Below are positions 34,499 through 43,706 of a stretch of 44,642 nt of DNA, piece by piece. Origin of the DNA: Bryobacterales bacterium (GTDB lineage Bacteria; Acidobacteriota; Terriglobia; Bryobacterales; Bryobacteraceae); assembly GCA_003167255.1 (NCBI GenBank), contig PMTR01000191.1, positions 49,121 to 93,762 on the forward strand. The letters are read 5' to 3'. Position numbers and translations under genes: made by a program. Within the stretch, counting starts at the first letter, position 1, and each line of letters starts with the position of its first letter. Under the pieces are notes generated by a model that made no database searches, had not been told where the DNA came from, and saw only the letters and a program-made list of their open reading frames with translations.

Positions 34499-37366
34499 CT
34501 AGCGCGCGGTCCGCAAATAGTATCCGGTGTACGAACCTTCCGTGGCCACGACGGTCTCCGGCGTGCCCACCGCTACTACCCGCCCGCCGCCCGCTCCGCC
34601 TTCCGGGCCCAGGTCGATCACCCAGTCCGCCGCGCGGATCACATCCAGGTTGTGTTCGATAATCACCAGGCTGCCGCCGTTTCCAATCAGCCGCTCGAAC
34701 GATGCCAGCAGCTTGGCGATATCGTCGAAATGCAGCCCCGTGGTCGGCTCGTCGCAGATGAACAGCGTGCCCGCGCACGTCGTCGCCGCCAAGTGCGACG
34801 CCAGCTTCACCCGTTGCGCTTCGCCGCCCGAAAGCGTGGTGGCCGATTGGCCCAACCGCAGGTACCCCAACCCCACGTCGTCCAGCACTTTCAGCCGCGC
34901 CACCAGCCGGTTTGCGCCGTGGAAGAATTCCATGGCTTCCCGCACCGTCAGTTGCAGCACCTCGTGAATGTTCAGCCCGTTGTACTTGACCTCCAGCACG
35001 CCGCTCTTGTACCGCGTGCCCTTACACTCTTCGCACACCAGCTCCACGTCCGCCAGAAACTGCATCTCCACCGTCACGGTGCCGTCGCCCTGGCAGACTT
35101 CGCACCGCCCGCCCGGGATGTTGAATGAGAAGTGACCCGCCGTGTAGCCCCGCTTGGCCGCCTCGCGCGTGGAGGCGAACAGCGCGCGGACGTGGTCGAA
35201 CGCTTTGATATACGTGATCGGGTTCGAGCGCGGCGTCCGCCCGATGGGTGATTGGTCGATCATCACCGTGCCCGCGATCCGCTCCGCGCCTTCCAGCTTC
35301 CGGCACACCATGGGCTGCGACGGCGCGTCCATCCCCTCGCCCGCCGCGCCCTCTCCCGCTTCCGCTGCCGTCTCCCGCGACTTGCTCAGCCCTTCGAGCG
35401 TCCGGTACAGCACGTCGTGCACCAGCGTCGATTTCCCCGACCCCGATACCCCTGTGATGGCCACCATCATTCCCAACGGAATCTCGACGTCGATATTCTT
35501 CAGGTTGTGCGCCCGCGCTCCCAGAATTTTCAGCGCGCGCCGCAGGTTAACCGTCCGCCGCGGCCGCTCCGCCGAAACCCGCAGTTCCCCGCGCAAATAG
35601 CGGGCCGTCAGCGACCCCGCGCCGTTCGCCATCAGCTTTTCGAGCGTCCCTTCGAACACGATGTTCCCGCCATGCTCGCCGGCGCCCGGCCCCAGGTCCA
35701 CAATGTGGTTCGCCGCCTTCATCAACTCCGCGTCGTGTTCCACCACCACGATGGTGTTCCCCAGTTCGCGCAGTTCTTCCAGGATGCGGATCAGCCGGCC
35801 GGTGTCGCGCGTGTGCAGCCCGATGGACGGCTCATCCAGCACGTAGCACGCCCCCACCAGGCGCGAGCCCAGGCACGTCGCCAGTTGGATGCGCTGCGCT
35901 TCCCCGCCCGAAAGCGTCGACGCCAGCCGGTCCAGCGTCAGGTAATCCAGCCCCACGTCCACCAGGAACTTCAGCCGCTGCCGGATCTCCACCAGGATCT
36001 TGTCCGCGATGGCCGTCTCTTCCGGGCTCAGCGCCAGCCCATCGAAAAAGTCCCGCGCTTCCGCGATGTTCATGCGCGAGACGTCCGCCAGGTTGCATCC
36101 GCCCACGCGCACGTAGAGCGCCTCCTTGCGCAGCCGCGCGCCCTTGCACTCCGGGCACTGCGCATAGCCGCGGTAGCGGCTCAGAAACACGCGCACGTGC
36201 AGCCTATATTTCTTGGCTTCCAGGTGATCGAAAAAACGCCGGATGAAACCGTCCACGCTCTCGCGCTCTTCCGCCGTCAAGTCGCAGATCGGCACGTTAA
36301 GCCGCGCGTTCTTGTCATGCTTCTTGAAATTCGCCAGCCAGGAGCGGTATTTCGGCTTGGTCCATGGCTCCACGGCGCCGCCCGCCATCGTCTTGGTGAC
36401 GTCCGGAATCACCCGGTTCATGTCGAAATCGATGGTATTGCCGAACCCCTGGCAGCGCGGGCATGCCCCCACCGGCGAGTTGAAGCTGAACAGGGTCGGC
36501 TCCGGCTCCACGAACTCCAGGCCGCACGTCTTGCACTGGAACCGTTCATTGAACCGCAGTTGCTGCCCTCCGGCGGCGTTCTCGAAAATTACTTCGCCCG
36601 ATTCCCGATAGCAGATTTCGATGGTGTCCACCAGCCGCTGGTGCAGATCCGGGCCTATCGCGATGCGGTCCACCAGCAGGAACACCGGCTTCGAAAAATC
36701 GATGTCCAGCAGCGATTCGGGCGTCGAAAATTCAAAAAGCCGCCCTTCCTGAAAGAGCCGGCTGAATCCCTTCTTGCGCAGCTCGAACAGGTGATCGCGC
36801 AGCGCCTGCGTGGTGGCGTGCTGCCCGCACGGAAACAACGCGTACCACCGCGACCCTTCCGGCAGCTCGATCAACTGCGCAGCCACTTCATCCACGGTAT
36901 CTTTGCGCACGCGCGTGCCGCAGTTCGGGCAAAACGTCTGCCCCACGCGCGCGAACAGCAGGCGCAGAAAATCGTGGCATTCGGTGGAAGTCGCCACCGT
37001 CGATCGCGGATTGCGGCTGGTATTCTTCTGCCGGATGGCTACCGCCGGCGCGATCCCGTCAATCTCATCCACGTCCGGCTTTTCCATGCGCTCCAGGAAT
37101 TGCCGCGCGTAGGCCGAGAGTGACTCCACGTACCGCCGCTGTCCCTCCGCATAGATGGTGTCGAACGCCAGCGACGATTTCCCCGACCCCGAAACTCCCG
37201 TCACCACCGTCAACTGGTTGTGGGGAATGGAAAGCGAAATGTTCTTGAGGTTATGGACCCGTGCCCCTCGGATCCGGATGTAATCCTGCACAGGCGGTTC
37301 GCGTCTCACGTGCACAGCCGTCCGCCAGCTTCCCGTGCCGTTTGCAATTGCGCCACCTCTTGTCAT
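34499..37366 (-). CDS. uvrA: excinuclease ABC subunit A
   Basis: A 955-residue UvrA, the usual length, the damage-recognition ATPase of nucleotide excision repair. Both ABC modules are complete: Walker [10 protein letters not shown] and GVSGSGKST, signature LSGGEAQR in each half, and Walker B ending DEPS/DEPT. Zinc-finger segments CPRCQG, CPECKG and C-EVCQG ... CEECKG are present. The segment after [15 protein letters not shown] differs from the commoner GTVTEIYDYLR, suggesting a paralogous subtype. Start ATG 37366 is preceded by CGAGG seven bases upstream. uvrB and uvrC are not in the window. Confidence 0.96.
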   Translation of the reverse strand: MTRGGAIANGTGSWRTAVHVRREPPVQDYIRIRGARVHNLKNISLSIPHNQLTVVTGVSGSGKSSLAFDTIYAEGQRRYVESLSAYARQFLERMEKPDVDEIDGIAPAVAIRQKNTSRNPRSTVATSTECHDFLRLLFARVGQTFCPNCGTRVRKDTVDEVAAQLIELPEGSRWYALFPCGQHATTQALRDHLFELRKKGFSRLFQEGRLFEFSTPESLLDIDFSKPVFLLVDRIAIGPDLHQRLVDTIEICYRESGEVIFENAAGGQQLRFNERFQCKTCGLEFVEPEPTLFSFNSPVGACPRCQGFGNTIDFDMNRVIPDVTKTMAGGAVEPWTKPKYRSWLANFKKHDKNARLNVPICDLTAEERESVDGFIRRFFDHLEAKKYRLHVRVFLSRYRGYAQCPECKGARLRKEALYVRVGGCNLADVSRMNIAEARDFFDGLALSPEETAIADKILVEIRQRLKFLVDVGLDYLTLDRLASTLSGGEAQRIQLATCLGSRLVGACYVLDEPSIGLHTRDTGRLIRILEELRELGNTIVVVEHDAELMKAANHIVDLGPGAGEHGGNIVFEGTLEKLMANGAGSLTARYLRGELRVSAERPRRTVNLRRALKILGARAHNLKNIDVEIPLGMMVAITGVSGSGKSTLVHDVLYRTLEGLSKSRETAAEAGEGAAGEGMDAPSQPMVCRKLEGAERIAGTVMIDQSPIGRTPRSNPITYIKAFDHVRALFASTREAAKRGYTAGHFSFNIPGGRCEVCQGDGTVTVEMQFLADVELVCEECKGTRYKSGVLEVKYNGLNIHEVLQLTVREAMEFFHGANRLVARLKVLDDVGLGYLRLGQSATTLSGGEAQRVKLASHLAATTCAGTLFICDEPTTGLHFDDIAKLLASFERLIGNGGSLVIIEHNLDVIRAADWVIDLGPEGGAGGGRVVAVGTPETVVATEGSYTGYYLRTAR

Positions 37367-37443
37367 TTTATAACCTCGCGGGGGCGGTTTGTGGGTAAGG
37401 CGAGCGTCGGCGAGCGGTGAAGAAATCGCCCGTCAAAGGGCTC

Positions 37444-37467
37444 GGCAGGCGGCACCGCCTGCCCCAC
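37444..37467. repeat. minimal single-hairpin repeat
   Basis: GGCAGGCGG (37444-37452), spacer CA, CCGCCTGCC (37455-37463) is a perfect stem followed by CCAC. The TGCCCCAC flank matches that of the larger dispersed elements. It lies in the 223-base divergent space between uvrA and the 130-residue gene. Confidence 0.6.
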
Positions 37468-37589
37468 CACTGCAAACACATAACACTCGTTGCCGTCCTT
37501 CCCCGGACACAACCGGTACCCTACCCACATAATGGCCAACGAAACCTGTTCCGGATTCGAGCCTCCTGTGCCAAAATAAGCGTAGTGCC

Positions 37590-37982
37590 ATGCGCGACAG
37601 GACCTCGGCTTTCAACACGGCCGTATTCATCCCGAGCCCGCATCTGAGCGACGCAGTCAACGGGCGCATCGTGCAATCCGAGATCGAAGGGGGCGTGCAT
37701 CTCCGCGATCTCACCCCCGGCACGGTTCTCGAAGTCCGCACCCAGAACCGCGCTTACACCATTCAGTACCGCGGCTCGGGCCAAGCCCTGATTTCCGGCC
37801 ACCCGGTCTTCTGCCCGGAACCGGTGCTGGTGAACATCCACGGCTCCACGTGGGGCGGTTCCATGCTCAAAGAGCGCTACATCGGCCGCGGCATGTGCCT
37901 GGAATTCGGCCACCCGGCGCACCAGCCCATCACCACTTCGGTGATCGTGGAAGTTCGCGAGAGCCGGCCCAGAGCCGCGTGA
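37590..37982 (+). CDS. protein of unknown function, beta-rich
   Basis: A 130-residue cytoplasmic-looking protein, beginning [13 protein letters not shown]. Alternating hydrophobic segments ([39 protein letters not shown]) suggest a beta-barrel or sandwich. There is no signal peptide, membrane segment or recognised motif, but coding character is good: no alternative frame is open, and the [23 protein letters not shown] segment is distinctive. I cannot assign a function. It lies between uvrA (divergent) and an S46 peptidase, and a strong inverted repeat follows the stop. Confidence 0.7.
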   Translation: MRDRTSAFNTAVFIPSPHLSDAVNGRIVQSEIEGGVHLRDLTPGTVLEVRTQNRAYTIQYRGSGQALISGHPVFCPEPVLVNIHGSTWGGSMLKERYIGRGMCLEFGHPAHQPITTSVIVEVRESRPRAA

Positions 37983-38005
37983 CGGCGGCGCAATATCGAA
38001 CCAAT

Positions 38006-38079
38006 CAGAGCCGCGACCGTCAGGGAGCGTTTGCTTCCAATACCCCGATTCTAAACGCTCCCTAACGGTCGCGGCTCTG
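38006..38079. terminator. long inverted repeat with 27-base arms
   Basis: The arm at 38006-38032 pairs with 38053-38079 at 26 of 27 positions around a 20-base loop. It begins 24 bases after the stop of the 130-residue gene and ends 61 bases before the S46 start. The arm starts CAGAGCCGCGACCGT. A stem this long is stronger than needed for termination; it may be a miniature mobile repeat used as a terminator. Confidence 0.6.
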
Positions 38080-38140
38080 CCTGAAAGCGCGCTAAGCTAT
38101 GGATTCGGTCTTGGGGATTCAGCCCTGGAGGTCTCTTTTT

Positions 38141-40219
38141 ATGAATATTCGCCCGCAAGTCTTCCGCACCCTGGTTATCTCTTCGTGCGCCGCCCTGCTG
38201 TTCAGCGTTCCCGTGCGCTCCGACGAAGGCATGTGGACCTTCGACAATCCACCGCTCAAGCAGTTGCAGGAGAAGTACCACTTTACGCCCACCCAGCAGT
38301 GGCTGGACCACGTCCGCCTTTCCTGCGTACGGCTGAACGACGGCGGTTCCGGCTCTTTCGTCAGCGCCCACGGCCTGCTGCTCACCAATCATCACGTGGC
38401 CCGCGGCCAGTTGCAAAAGAACTCCACCGCCCAGCACGACTACCTCAAGAACGGCTTTTACGCCGCCACGCCCGATCAGGAAATGAAATCGCCGGACCTC
38501 GAAGTCAACGTGCTGGTCTCGTTCGAAAACGTCACCGAGCGGGTGGCCGCCGCGGTGAAGAAGGCCACGAACCCCGAAGAAGAATTCGCCGCCCGCCGCG
38601 CGGTGATGGCTGGTATCGAGCGCGAGAGCCAGCAAAAGACCGGCTTCCGCTCCGACGTCGTCACGCTCTACAACGGCGGCGAATACTGGCTCTACCGCTA
38701 CCAGAAGTACACCGACGTGCGCCTGGTCTTCGCGCCCGAGCAGCAGATCGCCTTTTTTGGCGGAGATCCCGACAACTTCACCTATCCCCGCTACGACCTC
38801 GACATGGCCCTGTTCCGCGTCTACCAGGACGGCAAGCCCATCGAGAGCAAGGATTATTTACAGTGGAATCCCGCCGGCGCGGCCGATAGCGAGCTGGTTT
38901 TCGTGGTGGGGCACCCCGGTTCCACCGCGCGTCTCGACACCGTCGCGCAACTCGAAGCCGTTCGCGATCTCGCGATGCCCCTCACCATCAAGAATCTCAA
39001 GAGCCGCATTGCGGCGCTCGAACGCTACGCTTCGTTGGGCGATGAGCAGGCGCGCCAAACCGGTTCCACCATTTTCAGCCTCAACAACAGCCTCAAGGCG
39101 GATGATGGCCGGTTACGCGGTCTGCTGGACCCCGGCGTGTTGGCCGCCAAACAAAAGGACGAAGCCGATTTCCGCACCAAGGTGATGGCCAATCCGCAAT
39201 GGAAGGCCGCCTACGGCGGCGCCTGGGACGCCATCGCGGCCGCCGAAAAGGCCGCCGCCCCGCGCATCAGGCAACGTCTTTTGCGCTCGCTCGACTCCGG
39301 GCTTGCCACGCTTTCGACCACCATCGTGCAGTATGTCGCCGAAATCAAGAAGCCCGATGGCGAACGCCTGCCGGGCTATCACGATTCGCAACTCGAATCC
39401 ACGCGCTTGCGCCTGTACTCTCCGGCCCCGATTTATCCGGCCATGGAAATCGCGCGCCTCGCTGGCTCGCTCGAACTGGCGCTGGCCGAACTCAGCCCGG
39501 ATGACGCTTTTGTGAAGACCGTGCTGGATGGCCGCTCGCCTCAGCGGGCCGCCACGGAGCTGGTCAACGGTACAACCCTCTCCGACCCCGCGGTGCGCCA
39601 CAAGCTGGTGGATGGCGGCGAATCCGCCCTGGCCGCTTCCACCGATCCCATGATCGCGATGGCGCGCCGTCTCGATCCGCTGCGCCGCGAGCTCACCAAG
39701 TGGTTCGAGGATCACGTGCAAAGCGTGGAACAGCGCGCCGGCGAACAACTCGGCAAAGCGCGCTTCGCCGTCTACGGCAAGACCACCTATCCAGACGCCA
39801 CTTTCACGCTGCGCCTTTCCTACGGCCAGGTGCAGGGCTATCCCATGAACGGCACCAAAGCGCCCGCCAAGACCACTCTGTTCGGCTTATACGACCGCGC
39901 CGCCGGCTTCAACTATGAGGGACCGTTCTACCTGCCCTCCCGCTACCAGGAAGGCCGCGATAAACTCAACCTGGCCACGCCGCTCAATTTCGTCACCACC
40001 AACGACATCATCGGCGGCAATTCGGGATCGCCGGTCATCAATGCGAAGGGTGAAATCGTTGGCCTGATCTTCGACGGCAACATCGAATCCCTGGTGGGCG
40101 ATTTCGTCTACGACGGATCCACCAACCGCTCCGTAGCCGTCCACACCGCCGCCATGACCGAGGCTCTGGGCAAGCTCTACAATGCCAAAGGGCTGGTGAA
40201 CGAACTGACCGCCAAGTGA
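38141..40219 (+). CDS. S46 family dipeptidyl-peptidase
   Basis: A 692-residue exported serine peptidase of the DPP7/DPP11 type. A signal peptide (VFRTLVISSCAALLFSVPVRS) starts at ATG 38141, with GGAGG about ten bases upstream. The catalytic His lies in LLTNHHVARG (H85) and the catalytic Ser in GGNSGSP (S628); family motifs ENVTERV and FGGDPDNFTYPRYDLDMALFRVY are also present. These enzymes remove dipeptides from the N-termini of oligopeptides in the periplasm. The motif ALFGLYDRA, GPFYLP is likewise typical. It stands alone. Confidence 0.95.
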   Translation: MNIRPQVFRTLVISSCAALLFSVPVRSDEGMWTFDNPPLKQLQEKYHFTPTQQWLDHVRLSCVRLNDGGSGSFVSAHGLLLTNHHVARGQLQKNSTAQHDYLKNGFYAATPDQEMKSPDLEVNVLVSFENVTERVAAAVKKATNPEEEFAARRAVMAGIERESQQKTGFRSDVVTLYNGGEYWLYRYQKYTDVRLVFAPEQQIAFFGGDPDNFTYPRYDLDMALFRVYQDGKPIESKDYLQWNPAGAADSELVFVVGHPGSTARLDTVAQLEAVRDLAMPLTIKNLKSRIAALERYASLGDEQARQTGSTIFSLNNSLKADDGRLRGLLDPGVLAAKQKDEADFRTKVMANPQWKAAYGGAWDAIAAAEKAAAPRIRQRLLRSLDSGLATLSTTIVQYVAEIKKPDGERLPGYHDSQLESTRLRLYSPAPIYPAMEIARLAGSLELALAELSPDDAFVKTVLDGRSPQRAATELVNGTTLSDPAVRHKLVDGGESALAASTDPMIAMARRLDPLRRELTKWFEDHVQSVEQRAGEQLGKARFAVYGKTTYPDATFTLRLSYGQVQGYPMNGTKAPAKTTLFGLYDRAAGFNYEGPFYLPSRYQEGRDKLNLATPLNFVTTNDIIGGNSGSPVINAKGEIVGLIFDGNIESLVGDFVYDGSTNRSVAVHTAAMTEALGKLYNAKGLVNELTAK

Positions 40220-40310
40220 GCAAGTGGGACAGGCCATCGACTTTCGTGGCCTGTCTGACTCGCTAATGCACGGCTGCTTGACAGGGGCGAAAAAGCAGGG
40301 TGCCGACGGA

Positions 40311-40398
40311 GCGGGGCAGCCAATCCTGGCTGCAAGCCGCCTTTCAGGCGGCTGGACCCGCTGGAAAGCGGGTCCGCGGGCTGAATAGCCCGCCCCAC
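40311..40398 (+). repeat. dispersed four-hairpin element, copy 2
   Basis: Four consecutive perfect hairpins: GCAGCCA, loop ATCC, TGGCTGC (40316-40333); AGCCGCCT, loop TTC, AGGCGGCT (40335-40353); GGACCCGCT, loop GGAA, AGCGGGTCC (40354-40375); GCGGGCT, loop GAAT, AGCCCGC (40376-40393), then CCCAC. Loops equal those of the copy at 44519, while stems 1, 2 and 4 differ by fully compensated changes. It lies between the S46 peptidase and the Tol-Pal operon end. Confidence 0.9.
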
Positions 40399-40442
40399 GA
40401 ACAGCGAGGGTCCTCACAGTTTTTCATGAAATTCCGTCCCAC

Positions 40443-41375
40443 CTACTTCTTCTTAGTGGTCTTCGCCGGCACCTTCGCCACCGGACAGTTATAACCCATC
40501 GATTTCAATTGGTCGCAGGCCTGCGACGCCAGATCGTTCCTCGGATACCGCTTGATCAATTCCAGGAATTCCGAGTGGCTCTCCGTCAGCCGGCTCAGGC
40601 TCTTCAACACCATCCCCTTGGAGAAAAGCGCGTCGGGCGTCTTGTTGTTCTCCGAATATTTTTCGAGAACCGTGTCGAAATCCTGCACCGCCTGATCGAA
40701 ATTCTTCTGCTGGCGATGGATGTCGCCGATGTAATACTGCGCGTTGGCCGCCAGGTCCGTGTTGCCGTACCACTTCAAATACTGCTGATACTCCTGCAGC
40801 GCCAGGTCGTACTTCTTGCTGCCGCGGTCGCGGTTGGCGTTGGCGTAGAGCTCCTGCGCGGAAATCGACGGCGTTTCCGGCACGGCTGCCGCCGCCGCGT
40901 CGCCGCTTCCCGTTGCCGCCGAGGGAGGTGGCGGGGGCGGCGTCTGCAGAATCTTCATCGCGTTGTTCAGGTCCGTCATCTGCTGCTGCAGTTTCCCCAT
41001 CATCCCGTTGAGGTCGGTCACGGATTGCTGCAGCGCCCGCAAATCCTGGTCCATCCCGTCCAGCCGCGCGCCCAAACCCGTCACCGGCGTCACCACCTTG
41101 GATTCCAGGTCCTTCAGGCTCTGTTGCAGGTTGTTCTGAATCACGGCTACCCCGGTATTGGACCGGTTTGACGTGTCCAGCGCCTGCTGCACCAGCACCG
41201 TCAGCGCCGCCAGTTGCTTATCCTGCGATTCCTTGAGCAGCCGGACCTGCTCCTGCAGGCTGGCAACATCGCGCTGCAGTTCCTGTAGTTTCGGGTCCGC
41301 GGCGCGCGAGCCCATGGGGGCCAGCACAATCGCCATCGCCGCCGCCAGGGCGCACAACATGAAGCGTCGGAACAT
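40443..41375 (-). CDS. CpoB/YbgF-like Tol-Pal cell division coordinator
   Basis: A 310-residue exported protein with signal peptide (LCALAAAMAIVLAPMGSRA). A coiled-coil region (LQELQRDVASLQEQVRLLKE and on to about residue 145) is followed by a Pro linker, then three TPR-like repeats (AQELYANANRDRGSKKYDLALQEYQQYLKWY, LAANAQYYIGDIHRQQKNFDQAVQDF, NKTPDALFSKGMVLKSL). This is the CpoB plan, with the trimerising coiled coil and C-terminal TPR domain, and its place after pal agrees. CpoB links Tol-Pal to peptidoglycan synthesis in E. coli. GAGGAG precedes the ATG at 41375. Last gene of the operon. Confidence 0.9.
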   Translation of the reverse strand: MFRRFMLCALAAAMAIVLAPMGSRAADPKLQELQRDVASLQEQVRLLKESQDKQLAALTVLVQQALDTSNRSNTGVAVIQNNLQQSLKDLESKVVTPVTGLGARLDGMDQDLRALQQSVTDLNGMMGKLQQQMTDLNNAMKILQTPPPPPPSAATGSGDAAAAAVPETPSISAQELYANANRDRGSKKYDLALQEYQQYLKWYGNTDLAANAQYYIGDIHRQQKNFDQAVQDFDTVLEKYSENNKTPDALFSKGMVLKSLSRLTESHSEFLELIKRYPRNDLASQACDQLKSMGYNCPVAKVPAKTTKKK

Positions 41376-41458
41376 ACACCATTCTCCTCAACCGGGCGGA
41401 GCGCCGCCATCCCGCGCGCGCCCGCCCGCCATTGCTATCTGATTCTCCGCTGCCGGCT

Positions 41459-42250
41459 CTACTGTCCCGGCGCGAAGTGGACCCGCCGGTTCTTCTGGTA
41501 GCAGGCTTCGTCGGCTTCCGTGCACTGCGGCCGTTCCTTGCCGTAGCTGATGGTCCTCAGCCGGTCCGCCGGTACTCCCAGCGATTCCAGGAACTCCTTG
41601 GCCGATGTAGAACGCCGGTCGCCCAGTCCGAGGTTGTACTCGGCCGAGCCCCGTTCATCGCAGTGGCCTTCCACCATGATGACGGCGGTCGGGAAATCGC
41701 TCAGGATCGCCTTCAGCGCGCCAGCATCCCGAGTCAGCGCATCGCGCGCATCCCCGCGGATATCGCTCTTGTCGTAATCGAAGTAGGCGTCCCGCACGTC
41801 GGAGTTAATACGCGACTCCATCGACTGCGGCGGCGGCGGTGGTGGCGGCGGCGGCGGTGGCGGTGGTGGCGTCACTACGCTCACCGTGGTGGAAGCCGTC
41901 TGCACGCCGCCCGGCCCCGTGGCCGTCAGCGTATACGTGGTGGAACTGTCCGGCGAGACCCGCGAATTGCCAGTCGCCTGCACCGTGCCTACTCCCTGGT
42001 TGATCGCGACGCTCGAAACCGGGCCCGATACTTCCCATCGCAATACGGAAGATTCGCCTCTCTGAATCGACGTCGGCTCGGCCGTGAACTGCGCAATCCT
42101 CGGAGCGGCCGGCGGCGGCGGCACTTCTGGGGGCGCCACCACGGGCGGCGGTGGCGCCGGTGGCGGTGGAATCTTCTTCTTGCAACCGTCGGCCAGCAAC
42201 ACTACTGAAACCGCAAGACAGATGATTGAGATCTTCCGTTTACTGAACAT
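41459..42250 (-). CDS. pal: Pal: peptidoglycan-associated OmpA-family lipoprotein
   Basis: A 263-residue lipoprotein. The signal sequence ends LLADGC, an imperfect lipobox (Ala-Asp-Gly-Cys) where most Pal proteins have Leu at -3. A Pro-rich segment, a beta domain (AQFTAEPTSIQRGESSVLRWEVSG, an Ig-like fold) and a run of 13 prolines (codons 41828-41866) lead to the OmpA-like domain: AYFDYDKSDIRGDAR, EGHCDERGSAEYNLGLGDRRSTSAKEFL, SYGKERP. That domain binds peptidoglycan diaminopimelate. Start 42250 gives AGGAGG an eight-base spacer; ATG 42256 would leave only two. The inserted Ig-like domain makes it longer than E. coli Pal. Confidence 0.93.
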   Translation of the reverse strand: MFSKRKISIICLAVSVVLLADGCKKKIPPPPAPPPPVVAPPEVPPPPAAPRIAQFTAEPTSIQRGESSVLRWEVSGPVSSVAINQGVGTVQATGNSRVSPDSSTTYTLTATGPGGVQTASTTVSVVTPPPPPPPPPPPPPPQSMESRINSDVRDAYFDYDKSDIRGDARDALTRDAGALKAILSDFPTAVIMVEGHCDERGSAEYNLGLGDRRSTSAKEFLESLGVPADRLRTISYGKERPQCTEADEACYQKNRRVHFAPGQ

Positions 42251-42278
42251 GAACATCGCCTCCTGTAATCACTCTCAA

Positions 42279-43697
42279 CTATTTGCCCCAAACGGGGCTC
42301 AAGTTACTACCCTGCGTGGTGAGCTGTTGTAACTGCGTTCCATTCGCCAGCATCGACCAGATTTGGCTGCGCCCGCTGCGCGTTGACGCGAACACGAGAT
42401 GTTTGCCGTCTGGCGCCCAACTAGGATTCTCATTCTTGCCCTCCCCGTGTGTCAACTGGTTATACTGGCGGGACGCTACATCCATGATGAATACATTGAA
42501 CGCACCCGTGGCAAATCCGCGCGTCCAGGCAAACGCCAGTGTCTGCCCGTCCGGATGCCACGCCGGGTTGGATGCCTCCCCGGTTCCGTCTGACAACCGC
42601 TCTACGTCCGCTCCATCCATATTCATCCTGTATATCTGCTGCGGGCCCGAGCGGCCCGATACAAACGCAATCTCCGCCCCGGTCTTTGGGTTTACCTTGG
42701 GCTCGGCGTTAATCACGCTCGACGCCGTAATGGGCCGCATGTTGCCGCCGTCCAGATTCGCGATATCGATTTGGCAGCAGCCTCCCGACGAAGACATGAA
42801 TACGAGCTGCTTCCCGTCGGGCGTGAACGACGGCGTCGCCGTCACCGACGCGCCCCGCTGGTTGTAAAACCGTAAATCCCGGACCGGATCCACCGAAAAT
42901 ATAAATATACCAGGATTGCCGCGGACCCAACTGACAAATGCGATCTTCGTCCCATCCGGCGAAACCGCAGGTTGAGCGGAGTTCGAGTTGTAGTGCGTGA
43001 CCTGCTTCTGGTTCTTGCCGTCAGCGTCCATGGCCCAGATCTCCGTCAGGCGATTGGGCGGCGCACGCAACTCGCGCACAAAGTAAATGTGGCTTCCAAA
43101 CAAGGATTTCGCCCCGAACAGCGCCAGGATGTCGGCCGCGAATTCGTGCGCCCCTTTCCGCGCCCCGGCTTCATCCAACGGCTCGATGTAGGTCTTGCCC
43201 AGCACCTGCGCGTTGGCCGGCGTGTCCCGCCGCAGATCGATCAACCATCCGCGCAGCACGAACAGCCCGTTCTGCACCGCCGCATACCCCATCACCAGGT
43301 AAGTGGCCTGCGGCGGCGGTCCCGACCAATCCGCCATCCACAACCCGCCCCCCGATTGCGGTGGCGGCGGTTGCGCCTTGCGGCCCCGCACAGGCGGCGT
43401 GTTGTTCACCGGCGGCGGCATGCGGAAATCCGAGGGCTGCTGCGGAACCGCGGTCGGATACATTGTCTTGGGCACCATCTTGAAGATCCCGCCGCCGTCC
43501 AGATCGCTCCACAGCGTGCTGTTCAAGGCGCCCATGAAGGCCTGCGCCTGAGCGTCTCCGCGCAGGTCCGGCACCGCGAGCGCCGGCCGTTCGCCCTTGC
43601 TGATGATCACCGAGAAGTCGTGCTCCTGTGCCTTCACCACCAGCAGCACGCCCGCCAACGCCAGCACAATCGCCAATAGCTTCTTCGGCTTCTTCAT
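42279..43697 (-). CDS. tolB: TolB: Tol-Pal periplasmic beta-propeller protein
   Basis: A 472-residue exported protein. A signal peptide (LLAIVLALAGVLLVVKAQ) is followed by an N-terminal alpha/beta domain and a six-bladed WD40-like (PD40) propeller: NSNSAQPAVSPDGTKIAFVSW, ASVTATPSFTPDGKQLVFMSS, ASNPAWHPDGQTLAFAW, NENPSWAPDGKHLVFAS. A Pro-rich insertion (about residues 85-120, PPPVNNTPPVRGRKAQPPPPQ) is not present in E. coli TolB. It starts 9 bases after the TolA/TonB-like stop, with AGGGG before the ATG, and pal follows 28 bases on. Confidence 0.94.
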   Translation of the reverse strand: MKKPKKLLAIVLALAGVLLVVKAQEHDFSVIISKGERPALAVPDLRGDAQAQAFMGALNSTLWSDLDGGGIFKMVPKTMYPTAVPQQPSDFRMPPPVNNTPPVRGRKAQPPPPQSGGGLWMADWSGPPPQATYLVMGYAAVQNGLFVLRGWLIDLRRDTPANAQVLGKTYIEPLDEAGARKGAHEFAADILALFGAKSLFGSHIYFVRELRAPPNRLTEIWAMDADGKNQKQVTHYNSNSAQPAVSPDGTKIAFVSWVRGNPGIFIFSVDPVRDLRFYNQRGASVTATPSFTPDGKQLVFMSSSGGCCQIDIANLDGGNMRPITASSVINAEPKVNPKTGAEIAFVSGRSGPQQIYRMNMDGADVERLSDGTGEASNPAWHPDGQTLAFAWTRGFATGAFNVFIMDVASRQYNQLTHGEGKNENPSWAPDGKHLVFASTRSGRSQIWSMLANGTQLQQLTTQGSNLSPVWGK

Positions 43698-43706
43698 AGA
43701 TCGCCC

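Noticed and set aside
35252-37123. Open frame of 623 codons on the plus strand, antisense to uvrA
   Set aside because: Low-complexity Arg/His/Gln/Pro composition typical of antisense GC-rich frames; uvrA on the other strand has full motifs.
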